Shown here in pieces: positions 11,415 to 23,517 of a stretch of 64,000 nt of DNA. Source of the DNA: Acanthococcus lagerstroemiae (lineage: Eukaryota; Arthropoda; Insecta; Hemiptera; Eriococcidae); assembly GCA_031841125.1 (NCBI GenBank), contig CM063111.1, forward strand, positions 36,344,955-36,408,954. The letters are read 5' to 3'. Below the pieces are notes generated by a model. It was not told where the DNA came from, searched no databases, and was given only the letters and a program-made list of their open reading frames with translations. The stretch's first letter is position 1, and each line of letters begins with the position of its first letter. Made by a program: the position numbers and the translations under genes.

Positions 11415-13484
11415 ATCTAGCCAAATACATTAAATAAATCTCTCTTTGTTAGTGGCCTGGTTTCTGCTGAATTCTGTCTTGCATATCGTAGAATTTGTAA
11501 TCAAACCATTTCCTTGTGTTGGTGAAATGCTGATAAAGACTTTTCATATTTTTTAACATGTTAAAAAGAAAATTGGAAAAACTGAAAATAGAAGAGAATC
11601 TTATTGATGATAAATTGTTTACTCTGGTTTGAATAAATAGGACCGGAGCTAAATTGTATCACTCGGGTCTTTAGTTACGCTTTTTGGATTCTGGAAAACT
11701 TGTCTCCCTCCACCCATCGGAGAAACTTCAGGCTGGCTATTTACTTGAAATGCGAAAAATTGTAGGACTAGATCTGTTGCCTAAAAACTCAGCCAGATTA
11801 AAAAATAAACAATACATCAGGTATCTCGTAATACATACATGAATATAACCAGGACCGAAGGGAGGGTACTTCCAAGAAAAATTTCATAGTAGCAAAATTA
11901 TTCTCGGCTGACAAAATCAGATCTGCAAAATTTCAAAAGTGTTGAATTTTTTCTTGCTTATCAATTTCAAGAATTTCCATCCGTCGGCAAAATTAATTTT
12001 TCTCTCGCCCGCATTCATTTCCAGCGGTTGATAGACAGCCAACATTTGTAAAATGTGGATTTTCTTTTATTTATCACTTCCTAATATTCTGCTGGAACAA
12101 CTGAATCCCAAGTTTATAAAATCTAGAAAGTAAGAATACTTTTGGTTTTGCTTGCTCGTCCATTTTTTTTTCTTCAGAAGTTTTGAAAATTCTAGGTATA
12201 GATCTTTCCTCAAGATGCAACTAGTCAAAAAAGTAAGCAATAAGTCGATTATCCCTGTACCTTCCTCTTCATCCTCAATTTTCAGTGTACTTGATTGACA
12301 AAATTTGAAAAATTTAATTTTTTTCCTTATCGATTTTGAAATATCCGTGTTGGTAAAATCTAAGAAGTTAAAAACCGTTTCGTTTTGCTTGCTTATTCCA
12401 AATGTTCCTAATTCGCAAAATTGATACTTGAAAAATTGGTTGGATCCCTATCCTCTTCCAAAAATAGCCGTTAGTAAAGGGAAGATCCCCCTGGAATAGA
12501 AATTGAAATGCATAATCCAGGAACAAAATCTGTCCAGCTCCTTAAATCCTGATTAAATCAGGGCCGGCCAAAGACCGGAGCCACATAGCCGACCATCGCA
12601 AGCCGTTGCTGAAGCCTGAAAAAACTATTTAAGAATTACTAGCCGGAGCCTGTTTTAGAACTTTACCAGAGGCAGAGCCAAATTCCAGCTCTAGCTTTGA
12701 CAACAGTCCCGGCCCTTCAACTTGGCCCTTTCCTTATTTTTCCTTGTGACTACCCTGCACCCCCTTTCTGAGTAAAAGCTACATTTTTGGTGGAGTCGAA
12801 GCCATCAAGAAATTTTCTTTGGAGTTGGAGCAGGAGCCGGATGAAAATTATTTGCTGGAAGCAACTTAATAATTTTAATTGGAGCCGGAGTTACTTTATT
12901 CAGAGTTGATCCAGAGCGAGATCAGGAGAAGTCCAGGCTGTTGGAGACATACGTTTTTGATACTAATGCCTGTTGTCTTTGTAATTCTTCCAATATCTTC
13001 TTCTTTATGCTAGATAGGCATAGAGTCGAGAGAGGGAATTTAGAATTCGAGAGCGTAGACTTCCAAATTTCAAATAGAAATGAAAGGCTCGGTGTAGTTG
13101 TAACTGCCTGTATTTTTTCTGGAGCGTGGAGGAGGAGGTGACATTTTTGATATTATCCACGAACATTTTTCCGTTTAAAAAAAAAGGTCATCATTACTTG
13201 AGTAAGGAGGAATGAATAGACATGACACTAAACCCCTGTTTCGATGCTTATCTCGTTTTTTAGAAACTAGTATAAATAGTTTTGCCATCTTCATTTTCGG
13301 TTCTTGAATTGGGGTGGATCAAAAATCTGACAACTCATTTAGAATGCACGATCTGAACTACTCCTATTTTGATGTTTTGATTTTCTATGTGAAGTCAGTT
13401 TTCACCCTCTCAAGAGTAAAGTACCTATCGATTTTAGGAGCTCAAATTGTGGCCCTATCAAAGATATGATAGGATACTCGCTAT

Positions 13485-13772
13485 CAGGGACGTACCGAAG
13501 AGTTTTTCCAGGGGGGGGGAGGGGGTAAAAATTGTGAAAGTCCCACCTGACTCAACTCAGAATTCCCAGGTATCACCTTTTGACATGCTGGATTTTCCTA
13601 ACTTCTCAACTCAATTCCCAAGTATCAAAGCAGAAAAAAAAAACTTTCAACTTGTTGGATTTTCTCAACTCGCCTGACTGAAATGGTAAATTTTCCCAGC
13701 TGCTAAGCAAAAAATTCTTACGGGTGGGGAGGTAGGTCGCCCCCCCCCCGGTCGGTACGCGGTACGTCCTTG
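13485..13772. mobile_element. hAT-like MITE, 288 bp, with poly-G/poly-C arms
   Basis: Ends CAGGGACGTACC and (complement) CAAGGACGTACC, flanked by a perfect CTCGCTAT duplication (13477-13484, 13773-13780). Each arm has a G or C homopolymer about 25-35 bp from the tip. Partial relatives lie at 18415 and 23449. Confidence 0.88.
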
Positions 13773-15791
13773 CTCGCTATTAGCGGCCTGAAAAATCCCT
13801 ACTCTGATACTTGATTTGATTTTCGAATCATCAGTTTCGCCCATTCCAAATCTGAAATTACGAGTTTGACCTATGAACTCCGAATCTAGCCCTAATCAAA
13901 ATCTGATGGGTATTTGAAATCGGATCCCTAAAAGTTTCCTGTTTCAATAGATCGCTCGATACCGTTTAAAACTCGTTGCTCCATGTTCTAACCCCAATTT
14001 CGGGGACGTCGATCCAACTTGGGGATAAAAACGATCTCTCCCTCCGTACATTTTTTCAGGCTCGTTGATATCTCTTGTCTTTCCTGCCTATGTTTGTACT
14101 CCGTGTAGCAGAGTTGGGCATTTGTTATTGGAATAAATGAATAAGGTAATAGAAATAATAAGTTACTCATTAATTATTATTCCATGTAATTGGTATTCGT
14201 CAATCGGTATTTACGAAAGATAGCATTAGTCAGTTGTTAGTCATGATGAATAAAAGGTAGTCATCACGTAAGGGTTTTCCCCATGACGTGTTACGCTGCC
14301 TTGCTACCTGCATCCCTACATGCATATAAACTTGCACTCGACTCTAGTTAAAAGCTGACTGAGATTTGATTCACTCGCCGTTTATTTCACTCTTTTGTAG
14401 AATTATGCTTGTGACGGTGAACGTACGAGTAATACTCAGATGTCGTAATTTGTAAATACTGATGATATTCATATTAATTTGATAGATAAAATGTTGACGT
14501 AATTGGATAATTCTTGCATCTGCATAAATAATGAAAAACGCAATCAAAGAACGAAGAGCAAATGAATAAGAACGAATCAGTTGCCACATGTTGTAACACC
14601 CCAAGAGCGAATGAATCGTTTCCTCAATTTTATTGAATAAAGGGGAAATGGGAGTTGATTAAATCAAACGGGAGTTGACGAAGTAATGAAGAGTGCATTC
14701 GTGACTCATAACTAATTAAGAGTAAACTTTTGTGTTCGAAATTTTGTTTTTTTAACTTGGAAGAAATTAGGAACTAATTTTCTTCCGCCGCAAAATAATT
14801 TGCACCCTAATTGCCTAATTTGACCAACGCTGCCGCTGCTGGTAATATAAACATTTTTGCCGCCATCGCCAAAGCACAGCTCTAGTAAAATGCAACCGAC
14901 ATTTGAATTAATGCGCCTCTAATCGACATTCATTTGATATGTGTCAAATAGCCATATAACTGAACGAATAAAAGGCTAATCTGTCAAATATGTCAAGTGC
15001 TTGGACAAAGGGACTGGAGGGAATAATAAATGCCAAGTCAGTCTGAATCACGTATTCACGTATATGATTCCTACCCCTAATGATTACTGAATGACAACTA
15101 ACAAATAATGAATAACTCATTCATTATTCCCGACTTCGAATATCATCTTCGTGTGAGGTGGCGCTGTGTACGCGTCGAATGCTCAGACCTTTTAGTCCAT
15201 TACACTTTTCCTCAGGTTGCTGTAGGATCAGCTCAGTAGCCTCACTTTTACCGCCAAAGTAAGAATCTTACTAGTTCTATCCTTTTGACTTCACTGGGTA
15301 CTGAGTACTCCAGTCCCACTGCTTCGCGTCTTGTCCCGACCATTGTTGTGCACTGACATATTATGTGAATCGAGGTTTCTTACTCTTCACAGTGCTTGCA
15401 GGAGCTGCTTTTCACCACTTGTATTTTATACCGCATGTGTTTTGTGGCCCCATGACCAGTTAGTAATCCGGCCATGAGCCTTGCATGTTTTCTGTCGAGT
15501 CCTAGTAGGAACTCGGCGTCATCCCCATCAGTGTTTTGCTGAATTTCATGCCACTGGCCATGCACCTTCGATTTTATGACGCTGTGTGCAACGGAAAGAC
15601 ACAGCCTGGGCGTTACCAGCTGCCTTTTTATGTCGTCCTTCGCTAGCTTATCTACGATCATGTTCCCTTTTATGCCGCAGTGTCCCCGTGTCCATAGTAT
15701 GGTGACGTGTTTCTCCTGAGCAAGGGTGTATAATTTGTTAATGCAGTCCGCCACCACCAAAAATATAGTTTGGTGTGCCAATAGTGCTTTA

Positions 15792-16490
15792 CTGTAAAGT
15801 CTCGTGTATAGTGCATACCCCAGGTTGTAGAGCAAAAATACCGGAATAAAGAGAAGATTCGTGTATAGTGCGCATTGTATATTTTAAAGCCATAAATTTT
15901 CCATTTTCACGCGTTCATTGAAAAGCCTTATAGATAAATGTAGATTACCGTACTAATCATCGTTTTCTACTTCCTCACTAGATAGAATATCTTCTATGTC
16001 AGTTTGATAACATCATTTGGACCATCATACATACCGCCGAGATCTTCCTTATTTTGAACCACTCGCATACTCGTCCTATTACAGGATTGCCACTTTCTGG
16101 AAAACCGGGAAAAGTCAGGGAATTTTCATTTAAGTCAGGGAAATTTTCTGAAAATAAGAAACGAGTTCGTATTTTATCAGAGTAAACTTTTTTTATTTGT
16201 ATTGTAAAAAATTTCTGTGACTCTCCTCCCTCTGGGCTTTCTCGGAATCCTGTAAAAAAGGTCAGGGAAAATTGGAAAAGTTGGCCTGGAAAACCGGGAA
16301 AAGTCAGGGAAAACCAATCCTGAGAAAAAGTGGCAACCCTGTATTATAACATGCATGTTCCTTTCTTCTTTCTTCGCCACAACAGTAGTAATCTGGAGAG
16401 AACAATCGAATTACCGTGCATAGTGCGCACCCCACTTTTCGGACACAAAAATCAAGGGAAAAAGTGCACACTATACACGAGATTTTACAG
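15792..16490. mobile_element. TA-target TIR element, 699 bp
   Basis: Inverted ends CTGTAAAGTCTCGTGTATAG and (complement) CTGTAAAATCTCGTGTATAG, bounded by TA on both sides. Removing it with one TA restores the host RNase H frame exactly (QMAI joined to ALLAHQT through one Lys). The motif GTGTATAGTGCGCA recurs inside both arms. TA targets suggest Tc1/mariner/pogo relationship; no transposase is present. Confidence 0.85.
16082..16341. mobile_element. 'CAGGGTTGCCAC' MITE copy 1, 260 bp
   Basis: Ends CAGGATTGCCACTTTCTGG and (complement) CAGGGTTGCCACTTTTTCTC, flanked by TATTA at 16077-16081 and 16342-16346. Nested inside the TA element. Nearly identical in its interior to the copy at 19158. Confidence 0.88.
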
Positions 16491-18414
16491 TAATAGCCAT
16501 TTGACTGTCTGTACAGATATAGATCTGCTTGTTGAGGCCCTTCTGCTGGCTTCTATCAATGGCCACCGTGATCGTAATTACCTCTACTTGGAGGATAGTG
16601 ACGTCCTCACCTTCTGCCATTGAATAGTTGTCAGCGCCTTTTGCATTCGTGATTCCGATTCCTACACCTTGGTCATTCTTTGAGACATCTGCAAACCACA
16701 TATTCTCCTCTTTTCCTACAATGCTTAACCACCTCTTTTAACATGCCTCCCGTATGGTTCTCATTGCACGGTATGGCTTGTCAAAGAAGTGTTCCACCGC
16801 GCGATTCTGTCCCTCAGCAACCCAGAACATTTGTCCATCGTCCCCGCCATTTCCCATATCTTTCTGTGGCCTGTTTTTTGGGCCTGAAGGTTCGGTTGGT
16901 TCTGACGATAAGCCCCCGCTATCGCAGCTACTTCTGTAGCAGTGTGAAGTGGTGGTTGGTTTTTAGGAATCTTTCAAGTGCTGTCGTCAGCGCCGTTGTC
17001 ATTACCACGCGAGCCTTTGCAAGTGGTCCAGTTCCTCTCTGACTTTGTCCACATGGACCCGGCCGCATCACACAACTGCCACATATGTGATTTTGAGACA
17101 TATTATATGTAAGTACTAGTATGTATCCAGTGCATCATTGAGAAAGAGAGTCCCCAGGTCCTGCTGACAAAGGTACCTCAAACCCAAAGAGCATGAATCC
17201 CTTCGACTTCGAATAAGGAATTTGTATGTATTATTGTTCCTTATACGAATAATAAATGAATTATTCATTATCTCATTCATTCGAGTGAATAATGCCTATT
17301 ACTGACTGTATCGTAGATACGACTAATGAATAATGCTACATTTTGTGAATATTGATTGACGAATAATGACTTATTCTTTATTTGTGACTATTATGCGAAT
17401 AACATTATTCGAATAATGTCCAACGCTGTCCGGCAGTGGCGGCTCTAGAATTTAGTTCTAGGAAGGACTAAAACTTCGAGAAAAATTCGGGGCAGTGATC
17501 ATACCTTGAGATACTGAGTCGAGAAAGAACCAGAAATACTCGAAATGAAAGAGGGTCGCCTCATAAAGAGAACCGAAAGTCGGGTATTCTCGAGAGAGGC
17601 GAAGGAAAATTATTCCACTTTCATTAGAAAATGCATTATGCTGGAGATTTTATTTCCCCATAATATCTACTTTGGGGGAGGGGTCCTTATACACCTACCA
17701 CTCTCTTGAGCTCTTCATCTGGTTTCAGCTGTGTGTTCTTCATGTATATCTGTCTGCCTGCAGCGGCTCGTCTGTTCGTCGTCTCTCGCCTCTTCCTTCG
17801 CCGCTACTATCTCAAGGAGAAAACCTTCAGATATTATGTGACAGATATGCAGATTCAAAGGGATGATCATTCACGTATATTGTCACTTGAAATTTGAATT
17901 TCGGCTATTAGGTACTGGTTTAAACTTGCCGGAAGAACTGAATTCATTTATCGAATACCAGTAGTCGACCGTTCGCATTCTTCAGGTTTTAGGATTCAGG
18001 CTCTACTTGATCGTGAATAAACGAACACCCGCGATATGTTAAGTCGTGGACTGTGTTGCGTAATACGTACAACGGTTCGTTACAATAAAATATTAATTTT
18101 TCGGTGTCGACGGCTAAACACCTCTAATTATACTCGACTCGTGCGAGGTTACCCTCATTACGGGATTTAAGATATTCGTGCTCCGTGCTCGAAGCGCTCC
18201 GAGACCGGCGATTACGTGCAAGATGGAAGCACCTCGGTATTTTGGTAACCTTGATTCGATTATTTCTGTGATTGTGATAACTGGCTATCATTCGCTGGAT
18301 TTTCGTTGCACTGGCTCGGTGTTCTTTGATTTTCAGAGTTCCAAGATGTTCGGAAATGTTATTTGGTGGAAAGTTCCGAGTTGACTGGACACCGTTGATC
18401 GAACACGACAAGTG

Positions 18415-18493
18415 CAGGGACGTAGCGAAGAGTTTTTTCTGGAGGGGCAAAAATTGTTAAATTCCCAACTATCCAAATCTGCTGTCGTCCCTG
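18415..18493. mobile_element. Very short relative of the 13485 MITE, 79 bp
   Basis: Left end CAGGGACGTAGCGAAGAG, right end CGTCCCTG, flanks GACAAGTG and GATAAGTG (7 of 8). The interior is almost wholly deleted. Confidence 0.7.
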
Positions 18494-19157
18494 GATAAGT
18501 GACGTCCAGACAGGGCTCGAAGTGGTGCAACCGTGCCAACTTTGAAGGGTAAAAGGGATGGATATGTAGTTCCAAGAGCGGAAGAAGGAAGAAAAGGACA
18601 AGAATAGACGGAAAGGAAAAGAAAAGGGAGAAAAGAGCTGAGTGAGGAAAACATCAAAGATACACTACCCCCCTCCCCAGGGAAAATTTTTTAGTGATTT
18701 TGGTTTTTTGGTCAGTAAAACAAGCAAAAGTGAACGCTAATTGCCCGGACGTAAATGTTAGTAAAGGGCAAGGTTGTTGATACTATTTTCAATTAAAAAG
18801 TTCAACATTAAATCTGAATACGCTAGAGAAACCAGAACTTGGAAAATTTGAAAATAAACGCAAAATTGAGGTGAATTATATGGGTCTGGAAACACTGCCT
18901 GTAACATGACGACAGCTTGGTGGATGAATTGAAAAAGCTTTTGAGATTGAAAATGTAAGGTAGTACACCTGCCACCTTTCGAGGGTTTCGACGACTCCAC
19001 AGATTATCCTGAAAAGCGAAAAACCTTGAGATATGCCCTTAACCCTTGTCAACTTACTCTTTTTCTTTTTATCTAAAGTAATTTTTTGGCGGAAAAGTGC
19101 AAAACTCTTATGGAAAATCAAGACTTGACTGATGTTGCCGGAGTCAATGAGCAGTAA

Positions 19158-19446
19158 CAGGGTTGCCACTTTCTGGAAAACCGGGAAAAGTCAGGGAATT
19201 TGGTCAGTCAGGGAAAAGTCAGGGAATTTTCATTTAAGTCAGGGAAATTTTCTGAAAATAAGAAACTGGTTCGTATTTTATCAGAGTAAACTTTTTTTAT
19301 TTATATTGTAAAAAATTTCTGTGACTCTCCTCCCTCTGGGCTTTCTCGGAATCCTGTAAAAAAAGGTCAGGGAAAATTGGAAAAGTTGGCCTGGAAAACC
19401 GGGAAAAGTCAGGGAAAACCAATCCTGAGAAAAAGTGGCAACCCTG
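19158..19446. mobile_element. 'CAGGGTTGCCAC' MITE copy 2, 289 bp
   Basis: Perfect 5-bp duplication AGTAA (19153-19157, 19447-19451). Differs from copy 1 chiefly by an extra GTCAGGGAAAAGTCAGGGAA segment near the left end. Confidence 0.88.
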
Positions 19447-19904
19447 AGTAAGCAATTTAGGAAATCTGAAAGAAGTACAAAGGTAGTCTTAAACGAACGA
19501 TAAAAGAAGAAAGAATTTGAGGCCTCATATGTACAACTTCCTACTTATTATTTCTGTTCATTCTTCAATACTAATGGAGTTATTAGTATTGGGGGGGGGG
19601 GTGGCCACAACTTCAAAATGAGACCTGGATGAGCCTTTAGCGTGAAAATCGGCTGAGAAAATTCTTGTCACGTTTTTGTACTCGGATGTTGGCTTCTCAT
19701 AAAACTGTCTGCCTAATACATGAATGACCTATTTATAGGAAAATCTCCCTCCGTGGATCCGCGCCTGAAGCCATGTCACCCTACTACCTCCTAAAATACG
19801 TGTCCCAGTGTAACATTTTATATGCTTTCGTACCCTAATAAAAAAAAAATTCCATGGAAATTTCTATTAACAACACAGCTGCAGATTGTGAATGTCAACC
19901 ACTG

Positions 19905-20285
19905 AATTAGTGTCCGGGGAGCGTTACGGTTTTCATTCAAGTATACCCAGTAGTAAAAGCATATAAAATGCCAAAACTCCGACGTCTCTGAGGTAATGCT
20001 CGAAAGGGCGCTGGCTTCGTGTCAGGGGGAGCGTGTCCCCTGGCTGGAAGAAATAAATTTTCATGGAAATGTATAAACACGATTTTCGCTCAAGTTTACT
20101 GAGTAGTATGACGTCATTGTAACAGGAGCGTTACGGGGACCGTTCAGGGGGCTGTTATGAGGGGAGCGTTATGGTTTTCGCTCAAGTATTCCCAAACAGA
20201 AGCGTTATGGGAGGCCGTTACCGGGGGTGTTATGGGGGCAGCGTTACGGTTTTCGCTCAAGTATACCCAGTAGTAAAAGCAGAAA
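19905..20285. repeat. Local repeats of GGGAGCGTTACGG units
   Basis: The phrase GGAGCGTTACGGTTTTCGCT and AAGTATACCCAGTAGTAAAAGC recur near 19915, 20160 and 20235 with extra GTTATGGG pieces between. A SINE-tail match (19979-20010) lies inside. Confidence 0.55.
19979..20010 (+). repeat. SINE tail fragment
   Basis: CGACGTCTCTGAGGTAATGC followed by TCGAAAGGGCG matches the SINE tail at 63710-63745 with one or two differences. Confidence 0.6.
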
Positions 20286-20549
20286 TAAAATTCTAAAACT
20301 ATTTTAAGAAAATCAACTTTTTAACTGAAGAAATACGAAAAAACTGAAGTTGAGATTAGTAACTGCTTGTCGAGTATGTAAATACTCGCACATATATTCT
20401 GAAAGTCGAGGCGGTTCCCAACAAAATGTGAGTTTGATTAGCATTCTAACATGAAAATTGGCTGAAGTACTCGTTGAAGATGGAATATGAAGAATCACTA
20501 TTTTGGGAAAATTGATTTTGTATGTAAAGAAATGCGAAAATTTTGCTCT

Positions 20550-22400
20550 ACAGGGCTTCCCAGGATCGACAAATCGGAACCTTTTCTAGGGCCCGTACAC
20601 AAATTTCAATGCCCTATAATTCAAGATTTTTCAATAATTGCCTTTTTTTGCTCCATAATTTTCCCATTATTAAAAATTTTTCAAACATTGTTAAATCTAG
20701 TGTTTTTTTTTTGTACAACGATTTTCAATTCTTAGTTGGCCAAACTCCTCATTATGTAGAACTTGTTTGTGTTCAGTAATGCTAATATTTTTGTTTTAGA
20801 TGAAAACCCACCCCTTCTACTAAAATTTAAAATTCCTCAAGGATCGGTAAAGTTAGCAGCTGTAGTTGGCGAAATAGAAAATGTTGCCTTTTTTGGGAAC
20901 GAGGGGTTGATGATTGTTTTTAAATTTTAGTTTTCAATTGAAAAAACCACGCCTCCCCGGAATTTCAAATTTGAAAATTGTTGGTATATTTAAGAGCTAC
21001 AATTGATTGGCGACATTTACGTAAAATGTTATGTTTTTTTTTAAAGGTTATAGGATTTTTAAATTTAAATTTTTTAGTTTTTAGATGGCTGATCTCATTC
21101 TTATAATTTGGGAGTTTTCAAGAATAATTGTTAAATATGTAGCAGCTTAAACTAGCAAAAAAGAAAACGCTACGAATTTTCTTTTAACTTTACGATTATT
21201 TTGAAATTTAGTTTTTATCTAGTTTTTAGTCGGAAAAAACATCTCTCCCCCACAACTCATAATGTACCGTGAATTATTTCAAGATTTGTTAAATTTAGCT
21301 TCTGTTTTACTTGATGATTTTGAAATTTGAGTTTTAAAGAAAAGCAGTTGCAGTCGGCGATTTTTTTTGCTAGACCATTTAAAAATCTCAAATAGATCGT
21401 GGTTGAGAAGAACGCCGTCCCATAATGTAAAATGTTTCAAGCGATGTTAAATTTATCTCTGTTTTAGTCGATAATTTTGAAATTCCAATTTTCAGTCGGC
21501 AAAACGACCCCTCCGGTAATTAATAGAAAAATGTTCAGAAAAATTGTTGACTTTTTTTTGCTTGACGATTTTGATTTTGATTTTTTTTTTTAAATACTCC
21601 TCATAATTTAAGATTTTTCAGCGGTTAAATTCAACTCGTTTCTGCTCAGTGATGGAAGTTCCTTTTTCAGTCGGAAAAATCACTCCTTCAATAATTAAAA
21701 TTTCTCTAAGGTGGTTAGATATCTAGTACCATTAAAAATGTTATAAACTTTTTTTCTTTTTGCTTGGTAGGTACTATAAAATTTTAATTTTCTGTTGAAA
21801 AAGGTCAATCCTTTCCCTAATTAAAATTTTTTTTTTGCCCACCGATTTTAATATTTTACTTTCTAGTTGAGAATATCCCGCTAGCGCAAAAATTGTGGAA
21901 GAGTAGGTAAATTAAAGAACTGCAGTTGACGAAGTTAAAATTGTTACAAACGATTTTTCCCTTTTTCTTTTGCCTTCTTCTCAATTTTGAAATAATTATA
22001 AATTTTCCCTCCCCATAAATTAACATTTTTCGAGGATTGGTAAATTTAGCAGTTACAAACGGCTACGTTAACAATTTAGGTTTTTTTAATATTTTCTAAA
22101 CTGGTTTGAAATTTTTGTTTCCTTCTAGAAAAACCACCGCTCCCAATTCCCACGATTGAAAATATTTTCAAGGGGCGGTAAATTTAGTAGTAGTTGAAGA
22201 AATTCGAATTTCCATCCCTCTTCCTCCCCCCCCCCCCCAAAAAAAAAAGTTGCTTCGCTACGGCTAGTATTCAAAGTTTGCTACAGCATGTCAAGTATCT
22301 CTTCTTTGAAACCCCAATTCCACCTAATCTGTTCTCGCGGAAAAACTGTTCCCTCCCCACAAAGGAGAGCGGAACCTTGGAATTTTAAATGGAAACATAT
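20550..22400. repeat. Degenerate tandem array, units ~110-170 bp
   Basis: A loose unit recurs: 'TTTTAGTCGGCAAAA' then 'CCACTCCTC..AATTAAAATTTTTC', 'AAGGATTGTTAAATTTAGC' and 'TTGACGATTTTGAAATT'. Anchors appear near 20735, 20930, 21226, 21331, 21498, 21669, 21792, 21866, 22010, 22125 and 22340. Units are highly diverged and AT-rich; no coding. Confidence 0.55.
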
Positions 22401-22660
22401 TTGGAAAATTGTCGAAATACGGGTATTTCGAGTCGCTGACTTGGAAAACGCTTGCAGATTTCCGATCCCACCTTGATCTGGGCCCCAAATTCGACACTCT
22501 TCTCTTCCAAGGGGCCAGTTTGAATTTGCCGAGAAAATTGAACAGTATATTGGGATAGAGGTTTTTGGGTCGTTCAGTTCGGAAATGTTATTGAATTTTT
22601 CATCCGATCCGGATTTGGGCCTCAACATTAAATGTGAAGCCTTCAAATGAGAAAAACGAC
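22320..22660. repeat. Outlying units of the 25-28 kb array
   Basis: Two blocks with the same order of phrases as the main array (GAAATACGGGTATTTCGAGTC, CGCTGACTT, GATTTCCGATCCCACC, GGGCCCCAAATTCG and a CTCTTCCAAGGGG turn) lie here, separated from 25085 by LINE sequence. Confidence 0.45.
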
Positions 22661-23448
22661 TGAAAATTACCTTGACTATGAATACAACAAACTGGGCTAC
22701 TGGAAGTACATTGATGGGATATTGAATTCTTCAGAAGGGGGAGGAAGGACATGGGCGAAAAGTTGAGTGTAATTTAAAATGGAAACTAGCACTACCGACT
22801 TACTGGTATGGAAGAAGGGCTAATGCACTGTGGATGAGTTGGTCCTTCAGATTACCGGGTCCAAGCTTGCATTACCTCTTAAAATGCTTCAGGGATATCA
22901 GGTTGCAACGAACCTGTTCAAGTGACGTTTCTTTTGATTGTGATATTTATCCGCGGTCAGATCATCGAGTCTGATTGTAACGTTAGATCGACCCCCCCTG
23001 AATTTCTTATCAGCTACGTTGTCTGTTCGAATAAGGTTCGAATCGTTGAATTAAGTTATCAATGAGAAACACGATAGGATTAGTTATTTTTAGAATTTGA
23101 AAATAATTAGTTATTGATTGGAAATTGCCCAGGATTGCGTAATCAGATATTCGCAGGGTATTTTTTTTTTTTTTTTTAGATGTGAAGTCAGTTTGACGTG
23201 AAACGAGAATAGTCAAACTGAAAAGTTTAGTTTATTTTTCAGTAAGAGAATCTCCTCTCCTCCGGAAAGAAAAGAGCTTGATGTACCATCAACTTTCCAA
23301 TTTCAAACGGCAATGTACTGAATCAACTAGATCAAGATTGTTTTTGAAGTCGAAAATTTCGAATGTAATGTCCAATAAGATATAAGATATTTGATTCGGC
23401 CCAACATTGAGCTCTAAAATTGAGGGTGTATAATTAGTGGGATGAGCA

Positions 23449-23517
23449 GGAACGTATTAAAGAGTTTTTGCTGGGGGGGGGGGGTAAACATTGTGAAAGC
23501 CCCAACTGACTCAACTA
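23449..23517 (+). mobile_element. Left fragment of a 13485-type MITE
   Basis: Begins CAGGAACGTATTAAAGAG, then a poly-G run and GTGAAAGCCCCAACTGACTC, matching the left third of the 13485 element. It ends abruptly at the LINE junction, so the right arm is lost. Confidence 0.6.

Larger units (their letters stand above)
15143..17203 (-). mobile_element. LINE with RNase H domain, 5'-truncated
   Basis: Flanked by a perfect 12-bp duplication CGACTTCGAATA (15131-15142, 17204-17215). Reading on the - strand, a broken reverse-transcriptase C-terminus at about 17050-16720 leads into an RNase H domain. The first part (16701-16490) carries VWFAD-like VSKNDQGVGIG and YICTDSQMAI; the second (15788-15380) carries ILWTRGHCGIKGN with VDKLAK. 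A terminal block with CKHCEE follows near 15385. The domain is split by the TA element at 15792-16490. The RNase H places it nearer jockey/R1/I-type elements than RTE. Stops and shifts make it inactive. Confidence 0.8.
14109..17428. mobile_element. Outer hAT-like element split by a LINE
   Basis: Left end CAGAGTTGGGCATT at 14109 and right end (complement) CAGCGTTGGACATT at 17428. Both arms are rich in ATTCATTATT-type subterminal words. Removing the LINE at 15143-17203 and one target copy leaves an element of about 1.25 kb. Flanking octamers CCGTGTAG and TCCGGCAG do not match well, so the outer duplication is degraded or altered by a small indel. Confidence 0.6.
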
